64,000 nucleotides of DNA. It comes from CAZOOK01 sp964581385. GTDB lineage: Bacteria > Pseudomonadota > Gammaproteobacteria > Nevskiales > Nevskiaceae. Location of the stretch: assembly GCA_964581385.1 (NCBI GenBank), contig CAZOOK010000022.1:38075-102074 (forward strand). The letters are read 5' to 3'. The first letter of the stretch is position 1. Each line of letters starts with the position of its first letter. Both the position numbers and the translations under genes were made by a program. Below are positions 17,204 to 26,565 of the stretch, one piece after another. The notes below the pieces were generated by a model, which was not told where the DNA came from, made no database searches, and saw only the letters and a list, made by a program, of their open reading frames with translations.

Positions 17204-17662
17204 GAAGTCACCGGCGGTGAGCCGGGCCGTTCCCCTTCCAAGGATCTCGTCCAGCGGCTACACGCGGGGATCCGGGGCCGGAGCAATTTGTCATGCGGAG
17301 TGTGAATACCCGGCATATGCGTTGTCGGGATGATAGGAATAGTGTGTGGCGTCGCCAGGGATGAATCAAGAACGCGATATTTCTGCGAACGCTGCCAACA
17401 GCTGGGCTGCGATCCATGCGCAAGCAAACATATCTGGAATTTTCTCGCCGGAATTCGAGCTCTCCATAGCCGCATGGATCAGGCACACAAAGCTAGGCGT
17501 ATACAGTCAACATCCTTGTCAACCGCACAGGCAATCTTCCGCCTGTCACGCTAGCTGTTATTTACCGGCATCGATCCTCTTCGCTGCCGGGCAACACTTA
17601 TTCATATCAACATTGCTGGACGCATACAAAGCCGTCTGGATTGCACACTGCGGCACACTGCA
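17204..17662. other. Intergenic region between wcaJ-like gene and double hydrolase
   Basis: 459 bases between two minus-strand genes. Only short frames overlapping on both strands are present and none has convincing codon use. No repeat or T-run hairpin stands out. Confidence 0.5.
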
Positions 17663-19195
17663 TCAGTAGGCGTTCTTGCCTTTTATGACGTGAATAAAGG
17701 TCATGAACAGGATCTTGACGTCGTACAACAGCGACCAGTTCTCGACATAATGAATATCCAGTTCAACGCGCTTCCGAAGGTGGTCAGCAGTATCCGTTGC
17801 TCCGCGGAAACCGTTGACCTGCGCCCAACCCGTGATCCCAGGCTTGACGCGATGCCGGTGCGCGTACACCTCAATGATCTCGTGCCCCAGCTGATCGCCC
17901 GTTTTCATGTTGACCGCATGGGGACGCGGCCCCACGAGCGACATATCTCCACGCAGCACATTGAATAGCTGGGGTAGTTCGTCGAGACTCGAACGGCGCA
18001 GAAACCGCCCGAGCTTGGTGATCCGGTCGTCGTCGCGGGCCGTCTGACGCAACTCGCCAGCCGATGCATTCGGCTCCCAGCGCATCGACCGGAATTTGAA
18101 TACATCGAATTCCTGATTGTTCCAGCCATGGCGCCGCTGACGGAAAATGATCGGACCCGGACTGTCGAGCTTGATTGCGATGGCGATCAAACCCAGCACC
18201 GGCAGCAGCGGCAAGGTGATCAGGCCGCCAAGCAGCAAGTCCTCAAGCCATTTCATCACTGCGTTCCAGCGCCGCAGCGGCCGATCGGCCAGCAGCCGTA
18301 CGGGAAGATCATCGCTGACGTAATCGAGCCCGTGATAGGGAACCTTGAGGCCAACCTGTTGTGGGCACAGTGCAACGGCAACCGCCAGCGTCTTCAGTTG
18401 ATGGGTTACCGCCAGCAACCTGGTTTCGGCCGAGCACGGGAAGGTGACCAGTATCCAATCGATCGGACGGGTTTTCCCGATTTCGACCAGCTCGCTCACG
18501 GTGCCTGTCGCCTCGGTGGCATTGCCGGATTGCCGCTTATTGCGGTCATCAAAAACACCGACGATCTCGATGCCGCCAGGCTTTACGTCGTGCAAATAGC
18601 GAATCAGGCGATCCGCCACGGGACCCGCGCCGACAATAGCGATCGATTCACGCAGAATGCCTTTGCGCTCCAGCATGCGCAGCTGTTGCGCGAGCAGTAA
18701 ACGGCTGCCGAGGGCTAAAGAAAAGCCGCCGGTCATCCACAACACACCCCAGGCACGCGGCAGGTTATCGATGGCCCGGGTCGCGAATCCCAGCGCCAGC
18801 ATCACAGCGGCATAGATGAAAAACCGCCGCGCGATGGTGCGTACGATGATGCTGTCCCGCGACTGCGCCTCATTTGTCAGCAAACTGCGGTCGAGCAGGA
18901 CGAATGGCGCGATGAACGCCCCGATCAGGACGTGTGGCCCAAAGGAGTTCCAGAGGTGCGTATCGAAATTGGGCGGAGCGAAAAATTGCCCGTAAGCAAG
19001 ATTGCTCAGAAATCCAGCAATAACAATGCTGACAAAATCCCAGAGGGCCAGAAAGTCGACAGCAATCGATACGAAATCACGGCCCAGCTTTTTGCGTGAG
19101 GACCCACTTTCCCCCGCTTCCGCGACTTCACCCAATATCGGAGTTTCCATAACGTAACTTACCTGAATGTCAGCTGAATGGCCATGACGCGCCAA
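17663..19195 (-). CDS. Undecaprenyl-phosphate sugar phosphotransferase (WcaJ/GumD type)
   Basis: 510 residues. Several N-terminal transmembrane helices (about 40-170) are followed by a CoA-binding-like domain (SIAIVGAGPVADRLIRYL), a re-entrant membrane helix (about 315-340) and the conserved bacterial sugar transferase domain: PIIFRQRRHGWNNQEFDVFK, FRRSSLDELPQLFNVL, GDMSLVGPRPHAV and GITGWAQVNGFRG. Enzymes of this type transfer a hexose-1-phosphate to undecaprenyl phosphate as the first step of exopolysaccharide synthesis. No other glycosyltransferase, Wza or Wzc gene lies in the window, so the polymer locus is elsewhere or minimal. Confidence 0.94.
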   Translation of the reverse strand: MARHGHSADIQVSYVMETPILGEVAEAGESGSSRKKLGRDFVSIAVDFLALWDFVSIVIAGFLSNLAYGQFFAPPNFDTHLWNSFGPHVLIGAFIAPFVLLDRSLLTNEAQSRDSIIVRTIARRFFIYAAVMLALGFATRAIDNLPRAWGVLWMTGGFSLALGSRLLLAQQLRMLERKGILRESIAIVGAGPVADRLIRYLHDVKPGGIEIVGVFDDRNKRQSGNATEATGTVSELVEIGKTRPIDWILVTFPCSAETRLLAVTHQLKTLAVAVALCPQQVGLKVPYHGLDYVSDDLPVRLLADRPLRRWNAVMKWLEDLLLGGLITLPLLPVLGLIAIAIKLDSPGPIIFRQRRHGWNNQEFDVFKFRSMRWEPNASAGELRQTARDDDRITKLGRFLRRSSLDELPQLFNVLRGDMSLVGPRPHAVNMKTGDQLGHEIIEVYAHRHRVKPGITGWAQVNGFRGATDTADHLRKRVELDIHYVENWSLLYDVKILFMTFIHVIKGKNAY

Positions 19196-19740
19196 TGACC
19201 CAACGACCCAATGCTCGCAATTCTCGTACCCGAAAGCGTGCCTTTATTGCAGACAATGCGCAGTAGTCAAAACACTTCACTGGGAAAACCCGATCCCCCG
19301 CTTTCTCTTTGGGGATCACGGAAAATCATTACTGTTCCCGCCATTACATGCTAGCTGCAAACTCAAAAAATAATTGACACGGATCAGAGTTTAAATTCCC
19401 GCCGGGTCCATCCGTACTAGCCGGCAGCTTCGGTCTAAAAAGCGCGCATAGGGTCGCGCCGCCCGAATCCTCGTTAAATATTAATTAAATCATATAGATA
19501 ATTCGATTTCCACTGCCTTGGCCCGCTACGAACATCGGAATATACGCTCGTTATTGTTAGCCTCGCCAACGCTTTGAATACGAGAACCTCGGGAATTCGG
19601 ATGCAGTTCTGAAACAGGTAGATCAGCAGGTACATCATTTGAGTATCCCAGTCCGGATCATCTTAAGCGCCGGTGGTGCAGAAAGTTTATGGGTAGATCA
19701 GTTAGTTCCGTCAGACCGAAATGCGGTTGCCCGATTTGAA
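19196..19740. other. Long leader/intergenic region upstream of the wcaJ-like gene
   Basis: 545 bases between the wcaJ-like start and the lysS stop. It includes an AT-rich stretch near 19473-19505 and, at 19292-19317, a perfect inverted repeat GATCCCC / GGGGATC with a 12-base spacer about 100 bases upstream of the start. These could belong to the promoter or operator. Open frames here look spurious. Confidence 0.5.
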
Positions 19741-21267
19741 TCACGTTTCCGGCCGCATCTGAGGAAACAGCAACACGTCGCGAATCGAAGGCGAGTCGCT
19801 CAGGAACATCACAAGCCGGTCAATCCCGATACCGACCCCAGCAGTCGGCGGCAGGCCATATTCGAGCGCCCGGATATAGTCCGCGTCGAAACGCATGGCC
19901 TCGTCGTCGCCGGCATCATGCGCCGCAACTTGCGAACGGAAGCGTTCAGCCTGATCGTCTGGATCGTTCAGCTCAGAAAATCCGTTCGCCACCTCACGGC
20001 CGCCGACAAAGAATTCGAAGCGATCGGTGACATCCGGGTCATTATCATTGCGGCGCGCCAGCGGTGAAACTTCGGTCGGATACTCGGTGATGAACGTCGG
20101 CTGCTGCAAATTCGGTTCGACAGTCTTCTCGAACAATTCCGTCAGCAGCTTGCCGAAACCCATTTCCGGCTTGACCTGCACGCCCTTGGCCGCTGCCGCC
20201 GACGCGAGATAGTCGCGATCGCGCAGCCGCGCACGGTTGAATTCGGGATTGCGCTGCGCCACCGCGTCCACCATGGTCAGGCGCGCAAACGGCTGAGCGA
20301 GATCAAAATCTTTGTCCTGGTAGCGGATCGCAGTCGTTCCGCACACGGCGGCGGCGCAATCGCGCAGCATGGTTTCGACTAAATCCATCGCATCCCGATA
20401 GTCCGCGTAGGCCTGATAGAACTCCAGCATCGTGAATTCGGGGTTATGCCGCGTGGACAGGCCCTCATTGCGGAAATTGCGATTGATCTCGTAAACGCGC
20501 TCGAACCCGCCGACGACAAGCCGTTTCAGATACAACTCCGGCGCAATGCGCAGATACAACTGGCGATCCAGTGCGTTGTGATGCGTGACGAACGGTCGTG
20601 CCGCGGCGCCCCCGGGAATCGGTTGCAGCATCGGCGTCTCGACTTCGACGAAATCGAGCGCATCGAGAAACTGGCGAATGAAGCGCACCACGCCGGCACG
20701 AATCTCGAACGTCCTGCGCACATCCGGGTTCATGATCAGATCGACGTAGCGCTGACGATACCGCGTTTCCGTATCCGTAAGTCCTGCCCACTTTTCGGGC
20801 AGCGGCCGCAGCGATTTCACCAGCAGCTCCAGCTTCGACACTCTTAGCGAAAGTTCACCGGTCTTGGTCTTAAACACTGTCCCGGTGGCACCGACGATAT
20901 CGCCGACATCGTAATGCTTGAATGCTTCGTAGGCGTCGGCACCGATTGCGTTCTGCTGCACGAACAACTGAATGCGGCCTGACGTGTCCTGCAATTGCGT
21001 GAAACTGGCCTTGCCCATGAGTCGCTTGGCCATCAGACGCCCGGCGAGCGTATATACCTGTGTTTCGGTTTCGAGGGACGCAGCGTCACGGCCGCCATAG
21101 CAACCATGCAAAAAGTCGGCAAGCGTGTCACGGCGGAATGTATTCGGGAACGCGGTGCGGCCATCGCCCGCTTCACTGGCTGCTGCGCGCAGCTGCTCCA
21201 GCTTCTCGCGACGATGGGCGATGACGTGGTTTTCGTCCTGCTGCGGGGGCTGCTGTTCGTCGGTCAT
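19741..21267 (-). CDS. lysS: Lysine--tRNA ligase, class II
   Basis: 508 residues, the usual length of class II lysyl-tRNA synthetases. The N-terminal OB-fold anticodon-binding domain covers about residues 60-170 (VYTLAGRLMAKRLMGKASF). The catalytic domain shows motif 1 near RQFLDALDFVEVETPMLQP, motif 2 in YEINRNFRNEGLSTRHNPEF and motif 3 in GVGIGIDRLVMFL. The gene lies 90 bases downstream of prfB, the same prfB-lysS order as in E. coli, and is probably co-transcribed with it. Confidence 0.97.
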   Translation of the reverse strand: MTDEQQPPQQDENHVIAHRREKLEQLRAAASEAGDGRTAFPNTFRRDTLADFLHGCYGGRDAASLETETQVYTLAGRLMAKRLMGKASFTQLQDTSGRIQLFVQQNAIGADAYEAFKHYDVGDIVGATGTVFKTKTGELSLRVSKLELLVKSLRPLPEKWAGLTDTETRYRQRYVDLIMNPDVRRTFEIRAGVVRFIRQFLDALDFVEVETPMLQPIPGGAAARPFVTHHNALDRQLYLRIAPELYLKRLVVGGFERVYEINRNFRNEGLSTRHNPEFTMLEFYQAYADYRDAMDLVETMLRDCAAAVCGTTAIRYQDKDFDLAQPFARLTMVDAVAQRNPEFNRARLRDRDYLASAAAAKGVQVKPEMGFGKLLTELFEKTVEPNLQQPTFITEYPTEVSPLARRNDNDPDVTDRFEFFVGGREVANGFSELNDPDDQAERFRSQVAAHDAGDDEAMRFDADYIRALEYGLPPTAGVGIGIDRLVMFLSDSPSIRDVLLFPQMRPET

Positions 21268-21357
21268 AGTATCGGGCGTACGGAAAGGTTGAAAACGGCC
21301 ACAATCTCAAGTGCCACGCATCTTCTCCTCTCTCCTCACGCCTCACCCCCTCACGTT

Positions 21358-22453
21358 TTAAAGTCCCTGCTTCAAGCTGGCTTCGATGAACGGATCCAGA
21401 TGCCCGTCCAGCACTTTTTGCGTGTCCGCGATTTCGACGCCGGTGCGCAGATCCTTGATTCGGGACTGGTCGAGCACGTAGGAGCGGATCTGGCTGCCCC
21501 ACTCGATATCGGCCTTGGAATCCTCGAGTTTCTGCTTCTCGGTATTGCGTTTCTGCATTTCAATTTCATACAACTTCGCCTTCAGCATCTTCATCGCGCG
21601 GTCGCGATTGGCATGCTGGCTGCGCTGGGTTTGGCAGGCAACGACGGTCCCAGTCGGAACGTGGGTGATACGGATCGCGGATTCAGTCTTATTGACGTGC
21701 TGACCGCCGGCGCCGGATGAACGATAGGTATCGACCTTCAGATCGGCCGGATTGATTTCGATCTCAATTTTGTCATCGACTTCCGGTGCCACGAAAACAC
21801 CGGCAAACGACGTATGCCGGCGATTGCCGGAATCGAACGGCGATTTGCGCACCAGGCGGTGCACGCCGGTTTCGGTGCGCAGCCAGCCATAGGCATAGGA
21901 CCCTTCGATCGCAACGGTCGCCGACTTGATGCCCGCCACTTCGCCCTCGGAACACTCCAGCACTTCGGCCTTGAAACCGTGCGCGTCGGCCCAGTGCAGG
22001 TACATGCGCAACAGCATTTCCGCCCAGTCCTGAGCCTCGGTGCCGCCGGAACCGGCCTGGACATCAAGGAACGCATTGTTCGGATCCATCGGGCCCGAAA
22101 ACATGCGCTTGAATTCAAGATCGTCGGCGATCTTCGCCAACTTGCCGACTTCGGTCGCCAGCTCCGCGACCGTTGCCTCATCACCTTCCTCGGCAGCAAG
22201 GTCGAGCAGCTCGTCGGCGTCCTTGAGGCCGTTGCCGGCGCGCTCGATCGGTTGGATCACTCCCTCAAGCCGCGCACGTTCGCGGCCAAGCTCCTGCGCA
22301 CGCTCGGGCTTGTTCCAGACTTCGTTCGTCTCCAGCTCGGCACTGACTTCCACGAGCCGGTCCCGCTTGGCATCGTAGTCAAAGATAGCCCCGCAGCGCG
22401 TCGAAACGCGCTCGCAGGGCTTTGATCTCATTCTTTACGGCTGTAGTTTCCAT
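21358..22453 (-). CDS. prfB: Peptide chain release factor 2, with programmed +1 frameshift
   Basis: RF2 recognises UGA and UAA stop codons. The gene starts at the ATG at 22453 (METTAVKNEIKALRARFDAL) and meets an in-frame TGA after 24 codons. The slippery site is CTT TGA C (22384-22378) preceded by the Shine-Dalgarno-like GGGG, exactly as in the classical autoregulatory frameshift. After a +1 shift the frame continues DYDAKRDRLVEV to the stop at 21358, giving about 364 residues. Functional motifs are SPF (VRKSPFDSG) and GGQ (SGAGGQHVNKTES). Low RF2 favours the shift, so the gene regulates itself. Confidence 0.97.
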
Positions 22454-22601
22454 GCGTCCGTCTGTCGTGCGCGGCGGCGAATCGGCCTCGCGCTAAACTA
22501 ATGTGTTTGTAAAGCCGCGCATTGTAAGTCGCAGTGCATGCGGGGTCCATTGCAGCGCAATTCGTGCACACTGAGGACATGGAAAATCTCGTGAGGGCAG
22601 A

Positions 22602-23444
22602 ATGAATAGAGGGTCGCAACGGCGTATCGGTCTGGCGGCGGCCATCCTGTCATTGTCCGCAGCCACAGCCACGGTCGCGCAGACCCCGTCACCGATGGCG
22701 GAATGGGAGTATTCGGCGGGCATGCAGCTGCGCTCATATTTCCTCTGGGGGCACATCCCGAAGTGGGAATACAACCTCGGTCTGAGCACCGAGTTCGAGC
22801 CCAAGTACGATGGCGCGCAGCAGTACCACGTGCAACCGGGACCGAATTTCGATATCCGCTACCGTGACCTCGCGTTTCTTTCCACCGGTGAAGGCCTCGG
22901 AGTCAATCTTCTGCATGCCAAAACCTATCGCGCCGGCGTCGCGCTGACCTACGACCTCGGACGCGCACAGCACAGCGATCTCCGGCTGCGCGGAATCGGC
23001 GACGTACAACCGGGTCCCGAGTTCAAGGTGTTCGGCGAATATGTATGGTTTCCAGTTGTCTTCCGTGCCGATCTGCGGCGGGCGCTGGGTGGGTATAACG
23101 GTTCGGTTGGCGATCTTTCCGTCTATATGCCGGTTGTTGGATCGGAAAAATTCTTCGTGATGGTTGGGCCATCTCTGACGTTCGCCGACGGCAATTACAT
23201 GCAAAACTACTTCGGCATTTCCGAGGCGCAGGCGCAAAATTCGGCACTTGTGCCATTTCGCGCCGTCGGCGGTTTGAAGGAAATTTCGCTCGGTGCCAGC
23301 GCCACCTGGTTTTTCCACGATTCGTGGTACGTGAACGCGACAGGCGCCTGCGCGCGTCTTCTCAACGACGCCGAGAAAAGTCCGACGACAGAGGAGACGC
23401 TGCAGGGCGTTATCAGCTTGACGATCGGTCGCGACTTTGAATAG
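22602..23444 (+). CDS. MipA/OmpV family outer-membrane protein
   Basis: 280 residues with a signal peptide (cut near ATVAQT) and the alternating aromatic/polar beta-strands of an outer-membrane barrel. The layout matches the MipA/OmpV family: YEPKYDG-like FEPKYDGAQQY, GPNFDIRYRDLAFLSTGEG, LTYDLGR, an FVMVGPSLTFADGNYMQNYF block typical of the family, and a C-terminal aromatic residue close to the end (GRDFE). A GAGGG ribosome-binding site lies just before the ATG. MipA-like proteins scaffold peptidoglycan enzymes in E. coli, but the role of distant members is unclear. Confidence 0.87.
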   Translation: MNRGSQRRIGLAAAILSLSAATATVAQTPSPMAEWEYSAGMQLRSYFLWGHIPKWEYNLGLSTEFEPKYDGAQQYHVQPGPNFDIRYRDLAFLSTGEGLGVNLLHAKTYRAGVALTYDLGRAQHSDLRLRGIGDVQPGPEFKVFGEYVWFPVVFRADLRRALGGYNGSVGDLSVYMPVVGSEKFFVMVGPSLTFADGNYMQNYFGISEAQAQNSALVPFRAVGGLKEISLGASATWFFHDSWYVNATGACARLLNDAEKSPTTEETLQGVISLTIGRDFE

Positions 23445-23447
23445 GGT

Positions 23448-23609
23448 TCAGTCCGGCCCGAGCAGGCAGTAGAGTCCGAGCAGGCTGAAGGGACCACCGA
23501 ACATTAGCGCGCCCATTTCCGCGTGCGGCTGCACGAAAAAACTGCCGATCCCGATCAACAGAACCGGGATACCGAAAACCAGAAAAAAAATGCCGAGATA
23601 GGTGCGCAT
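23448..23609 (-). CDS. Small two-helix membrane protein
   Basis: A 53-codon frame, short enough to be overlooked, starts with ATG at 23609 and ends at TGA at 23448. It encodes a hydrophobic helix (YLGIFFLVFGIPVLLIGIG), a short polar turn (FVQPHAEMG) and a second helix (ALMFGGPFSLLGLYCLLG). The hairpin layout and absence of an overlapping longer frame support a real small membrane protein. It is convergent with the MipA/OmpV gene and ends three bases after it. Function unknown. Confidence 0.55.
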   Translation of the reverse strand: MRTYLGIFFLVFGIPVLLIGIGSFFVQPHAEMGALMFGGPFSLLGLYCLLGPD

Positions 23610-23672
23610 CGCAATACTTGTAGTCGGGTATCGGCAGCGGCTGATCCAGTCAGCGGCAGCGCCGTTGCAGCC

Positions 23673-23686
23673 GGTTGTTAACAGCC
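23673..23686. promoter_or_regulatory. Near-palindromic candidate operator
   Basis: GGTTGTTAACAGCC is a 14-base near-palindrome (one mismatched position per arm) lying upstream of the TetR-family gene at a distance of about 210 bases. It could be an autoregulatory operator; the distance and single occurrence make this weak. Confidence 0.25.
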
Positions 23687-23898
23687 AACACTAGTGATGA
23701 AGAGCCTCACCGATCGATCTTTTATCAGTTCCACGCGGAAAAGTGAAAAAAATCTACGAAGAACCGGCCGCCAACTAACCACCTAAAGCTGAAGTTCTGC
23801 AAAGATATGGGGACGCTGCCCGGCCGGTCCGTCGACTTTAGATCGACTGCCGGATCGCGGCAATACCAATCACTTTCGATCCAGGAAAAAACGTCGCC

Positions 23899-24522
23899 AT
23901 GTCGCGCAAGCCCGCGCATCAACAGATTGACACTTTAAAAACCCTAAGAAGCGTTTCATTTGAATTATTCGGTCGACACGGCTATGACGGTGTATCCATC
24001 GGTGATATTGCTTCGGCTGCTGGCCTCAGTAAAGGAGCACTGTATTGGCATTTTCCGGGCAAGGACGCGTTGTACCTCGACTGCCTGAAGAGATTGCATG
24101 AGCTTTTTGATTCCTATGTTTTCGGTCCCATGCGTCAGGAGTCTGACCCGGTCGCGGGAATCCTGCTCGTATTCCGCGGCGTCGAAAGCCTGACGCGCGA
24201 CCCGCGTGTCGAAAAGGGAATCGCCGGCTACTGGCTGGTATCGTCGAATTCGATGTCCGGGGAAATCTTTGAAGCGCAACGGGCATTCGAACAGAGTTCG
24301 CGCAGCACGATCGAAGATACTCTGCGGCGCGCGGTCGATAAAAGCCGGTTCGATCTACAGGGCGATCTGGAAGCAATGTCCCGCGCCATGATTTTTCTCA
24401 TCGAGGCCGCGATGCTGCCGCTGCGCAACATGTCTGCCGACGAGATGCGCGACCTGCTTGGCGTTCTCGCGCGTACACTGTTCCGCGCCTATGCACCCGG
24501 GATGATGCTGCCGCCCATTTGA
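23899..24522 (+). CDS. TetR/AcrR family transcriptional regulator
   Basis: 207 residues. The N-terminal helix-turn-helix domain is clear: FELFGRHGYDGVSIGDIASA, AAGLSKGALYWHFPGKDALY (about 20-65). The C-terminal ligand-binding/dimer domain is of the AcrR type and contains RSTIEDTLRRAVDKSRFDLQ. It precedes the DUF1329 gene by 19 bases on the same strand, so it probably controls it or shares its transcript. The inducer is unknown. Confidence 0.92.
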   Translation: MSRKPAHQQIDTLKTLRSVSFELFGRHGYDGVSIGDIASAAGLSKGALYWHFPGKDALYLDCLKRLHELFDSYVFGPMRQESDPVAGILLVFRGVESLTRDPRVEKGIAGYWLVSSNSMSGEIFEAQRAFEQSSRSTIEDTLRRAVDKSRFDLQGDLEAMSRAMIFLIEAAMLPLRNMSADEMRDLLGVLARTLFRAYAPGMMLPPI

Positions 24523-24541
24523 GCTGGCGCCGGAGAGTTCG

Positions 24542-25930
24542 ATGCTCGCGATGCCTCGGATTTCATTATTGGCGTGGCCCGTCGTAACAGACGCTGGGCG
24601 GTGCCTGGCACTCACCGCGAGCTTGCTCTTTGCACCGCCTTCGGCCACGGCGAAAGGCAGTCCCGGGGAGGCCGCTGCCCTCGGTACTACGCTGACGCCA
24701 GTGGGTGCGGAAAAAGCCGGCAACGCCGCTGGTACCATCCCCGCCTGGGACGGCGGACTGCCGCTGAAACCCATGCAGCGCGGCGATAACCCTTTCGCCA
24801 GCGACAAGCCGCTCTACGTCGTCACCGCGGACACTTACAAAAAATATTCCGCCCAGCTCGCGGAAGGCTATCAAGCCATGTTCCGGACATTTCCGGATTT
24901 CCGGATGGCGGTCTACCCGACTCACCGCAGCGCCACGTATCCACAATGGTTTTATGAAGCGACGAAAGCTAATGCGACAAAGGTCGAACTGACCGATAAC
25001 GGCTATGGTTTCTGCTGCGCCGCACAAGGCTATCCGTTCCCGATACCGAAGAACGGCACCGAAGTGATGTGGAATCACATCATGCGCTATAACACCAAAG
25101 GCTATCGTGGTTATGTCGATTCCGGCACGGTGGATGCCAACGGCGGCGCCACTATCGGCAGCGGCTATTTGGAACTGAGTTATGTCTACAACCATCCGAA
25201 AACCACGCTGGACTCGCTGAAGAACCAGAATCTTTATTCGCTGTTCAAGACGCTATCACCGCCGAAGGATGCCGGCTCCGCCGTCCTGCTGCATGTGCCG
25301 ATCGATCGAGTCAAGGAATCCACCGGCGTCTGGACCTACAGCCCCGGCATCGGGCGTGTGCGCCGTATCGCCGAAGTCGGCTACGACAATCCACTCTACG
25401 ACGGGCTCATGACCCACGACCAGATCGATATGTTCAACGGTCCGCTCGACCGCTACACCATCAGACTGGTCGGCAAGGCGGAGATGCTGGTGCCCTACAA
25501 CAGCTACACGCTGTACAGCCCGCAGGTGAAATATCGTGACTTGCTCAAAGCGGGCCATCTTAATCCCGATCTCGCGCGCTATGAGCTTCATCGCGTCTGG
25601 GTCATCGAGGCGATGGTCAAACCCGAGTTCCAACACATCTATAAAAGACGCGTGTTCTATCTTGACGAGGACAGTTGGCTAGTGCTGGGAGAAGATATCT
25701 ACGATCAGCATGATCAATTCTGGCGCTTTTCCGAAGCGCATGCCGTGACGCTCGCGGATATTCCAGTGGTCGTCAACGGCGTGCAAATTCACTATGACTT
25801 GCAGTCACGCCGCTATGTCGTACTGAATCTGACCAACGAGGAAAGCCGGCAGATCGAGTTCGACTGGGAAAAAGAGCCTTCGTATTTTTCGCCACAGCAA
25901 CTGCAAAGACTGGCAACTGCCGGCAGATAA
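24542..25930 (+). CDS. DUF1329 family exported protein
   Basis: 462 residues with a signal peptide (LALTASLLFAPPSATA) followed by the DUF1329 domain, recognised from LGTTLTPVGAEKAGNAAGTI, PAWDGGLP near the mature N-terminus, and WVIEAMVKPEFQHIYKRRVF plus YLDEDSWLVLGEDIYD toward the C-terminus. DUF1329 proteins are predicted to have a LolB-like lipid-binding fold and often accompany RND exporters or hydrophobic-compound catabolism. Here only the TetR regulator is linked. A role in moving or sensing a hydrophobic compound in the periplasm is inference. Confidence 0.9.
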   Translation: MLAMPRISLLAWPVVTDAGRCLALTASLLFAPPSATAKGSPGEAAALGTTLTPVGAEKAGNAAGTIPAWDGGLPLKPMQRGDNPFASDKPLYVVTADTYKKYSAQLAEGYQAMFRTFPDFRMAVYPTHRSATYPQWFYEATKANATKVELTDNGYGFCCAAQGYPFPIPKNGTEVMWNHIMRYNTKGYRGYVDSGTVDANGGATIGSGYLELSYVYNHPKTTLDSLKNQNLYSLFKTLSPPKDAGSAVLLHVPIDRVKESTGVWTYSPGIGRVRRIAEVGYDNPLYDGLMTHDQIDMFNGPLDRYTIRLVGKAEMLVPYNSYTLYSPQVKYRDLLKAGHLNPDLARYELHRVWVIEAMVKPEFQHIYKRRVFYLDEDSWLVLGEDIYDQHDQFWRFSEAHAVTLADIPVVVNGVQIHYDLQSRRYVVLNLTNEESRQIEFDWEKEPSYFSPQQLQRLATAGR

Positions 25931-26118
25931 ACCGGTATTCAGTCCCAATTCAGTTATCGAAGCTATGCTTCTATCGTTATTAACGATCGAGACGGAAGGG
26001 TGAATCAAAACCGTCAAGGAGGAGATTGGCTACGGCGTGCCCGCGCAAGGCGACACGCTGCTTTTCTTGGCAGACCCTGGGACCCTGCTTTTCCGCGTAT
26101 GTTCATTAATGGATCGGC

Positions 26119-26538
26119 GTGCGCATCGTAATTTCAGCCCTTTTTGCACTGACCTGCCTCGTAATTGCGAGCTGGGCGGGGAACGCTCTGGCCTGGGATG
26201 GGGCGGATCAGCGTGGACATCCTCCGGAACACCGTTCTGTGCCAACCGCAATGTCGGAACGCAGAATCGGCTTCATGGGCCCGGGCACCCGCAATGCTTC
26301 CGGCCCGGGCAACGCGCCGGCACTGCGCCCAGACCCACCGCCCGCCATGCGCAATTCCTTCAACCCTTCTTCCGCGCAGACCATGTCCGCACAGCGTCGC
26401 CCACCCGGTGATGCCGTCCGTCGTGCCCAACAGCTCAATGGCGGCGGTCGTGTGCTCTCGGTGTATCCTTCCAGTGGCGGCTACCGCGTAAAACTCCTCA
26501 AGGATGGGGAGGTCAGCGTGGTGGATGTGCCAAACTGA
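26119..26538 (+). CDS. Small exported protein with PepSY-like C-terminus
   Basis: 139 residues from a GTG start; the N-terminus (IVISALFALTCLVIASWAG) is a signal peptide. A Pro/Ser/Asn-rich, low-complexity middle is followed by a C-terminal stretch GGGRVLSVYPSSGGYRVKLL, then KDGEVSVVDVPN, which looks like one half of a PepSY domain. It ends 27 bases before a PhoP-like response regulator, as PepSY-type genes do in many gammaproteobacterial two-component operons. It may modulate the sensor in the periplasm (inference). Confidence 0.7.
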   Translation: MRIVISALFALTCLVIASWAGNALAWDGADQRGHPPEHRSVPTAMSERRIGFMGPGTRNASGPGNAPALRPDPPPAMRNSFNPSSAQTMSAQRRPPGDAVRRAQQLNGGGRVLSVYPSSGGYRVKLLKDGEVSVVDVPN

Positions 26539-26565
26539 CGAACTGGATACAAATACTACTTATCG

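Noticed and set aside
17200..17475. Minus-strand frame in the gap upstream of the double hydrolase
   Set aside because: Mostly Arg/Cys/Pro translation overlapping another frame; no start signal.
18128..18700. 190-codon plus-strand frame inside the sugar-phosphate transferase gene
   Set aside because: Antisense shadow of a gene with clear family motifs on the other strand.
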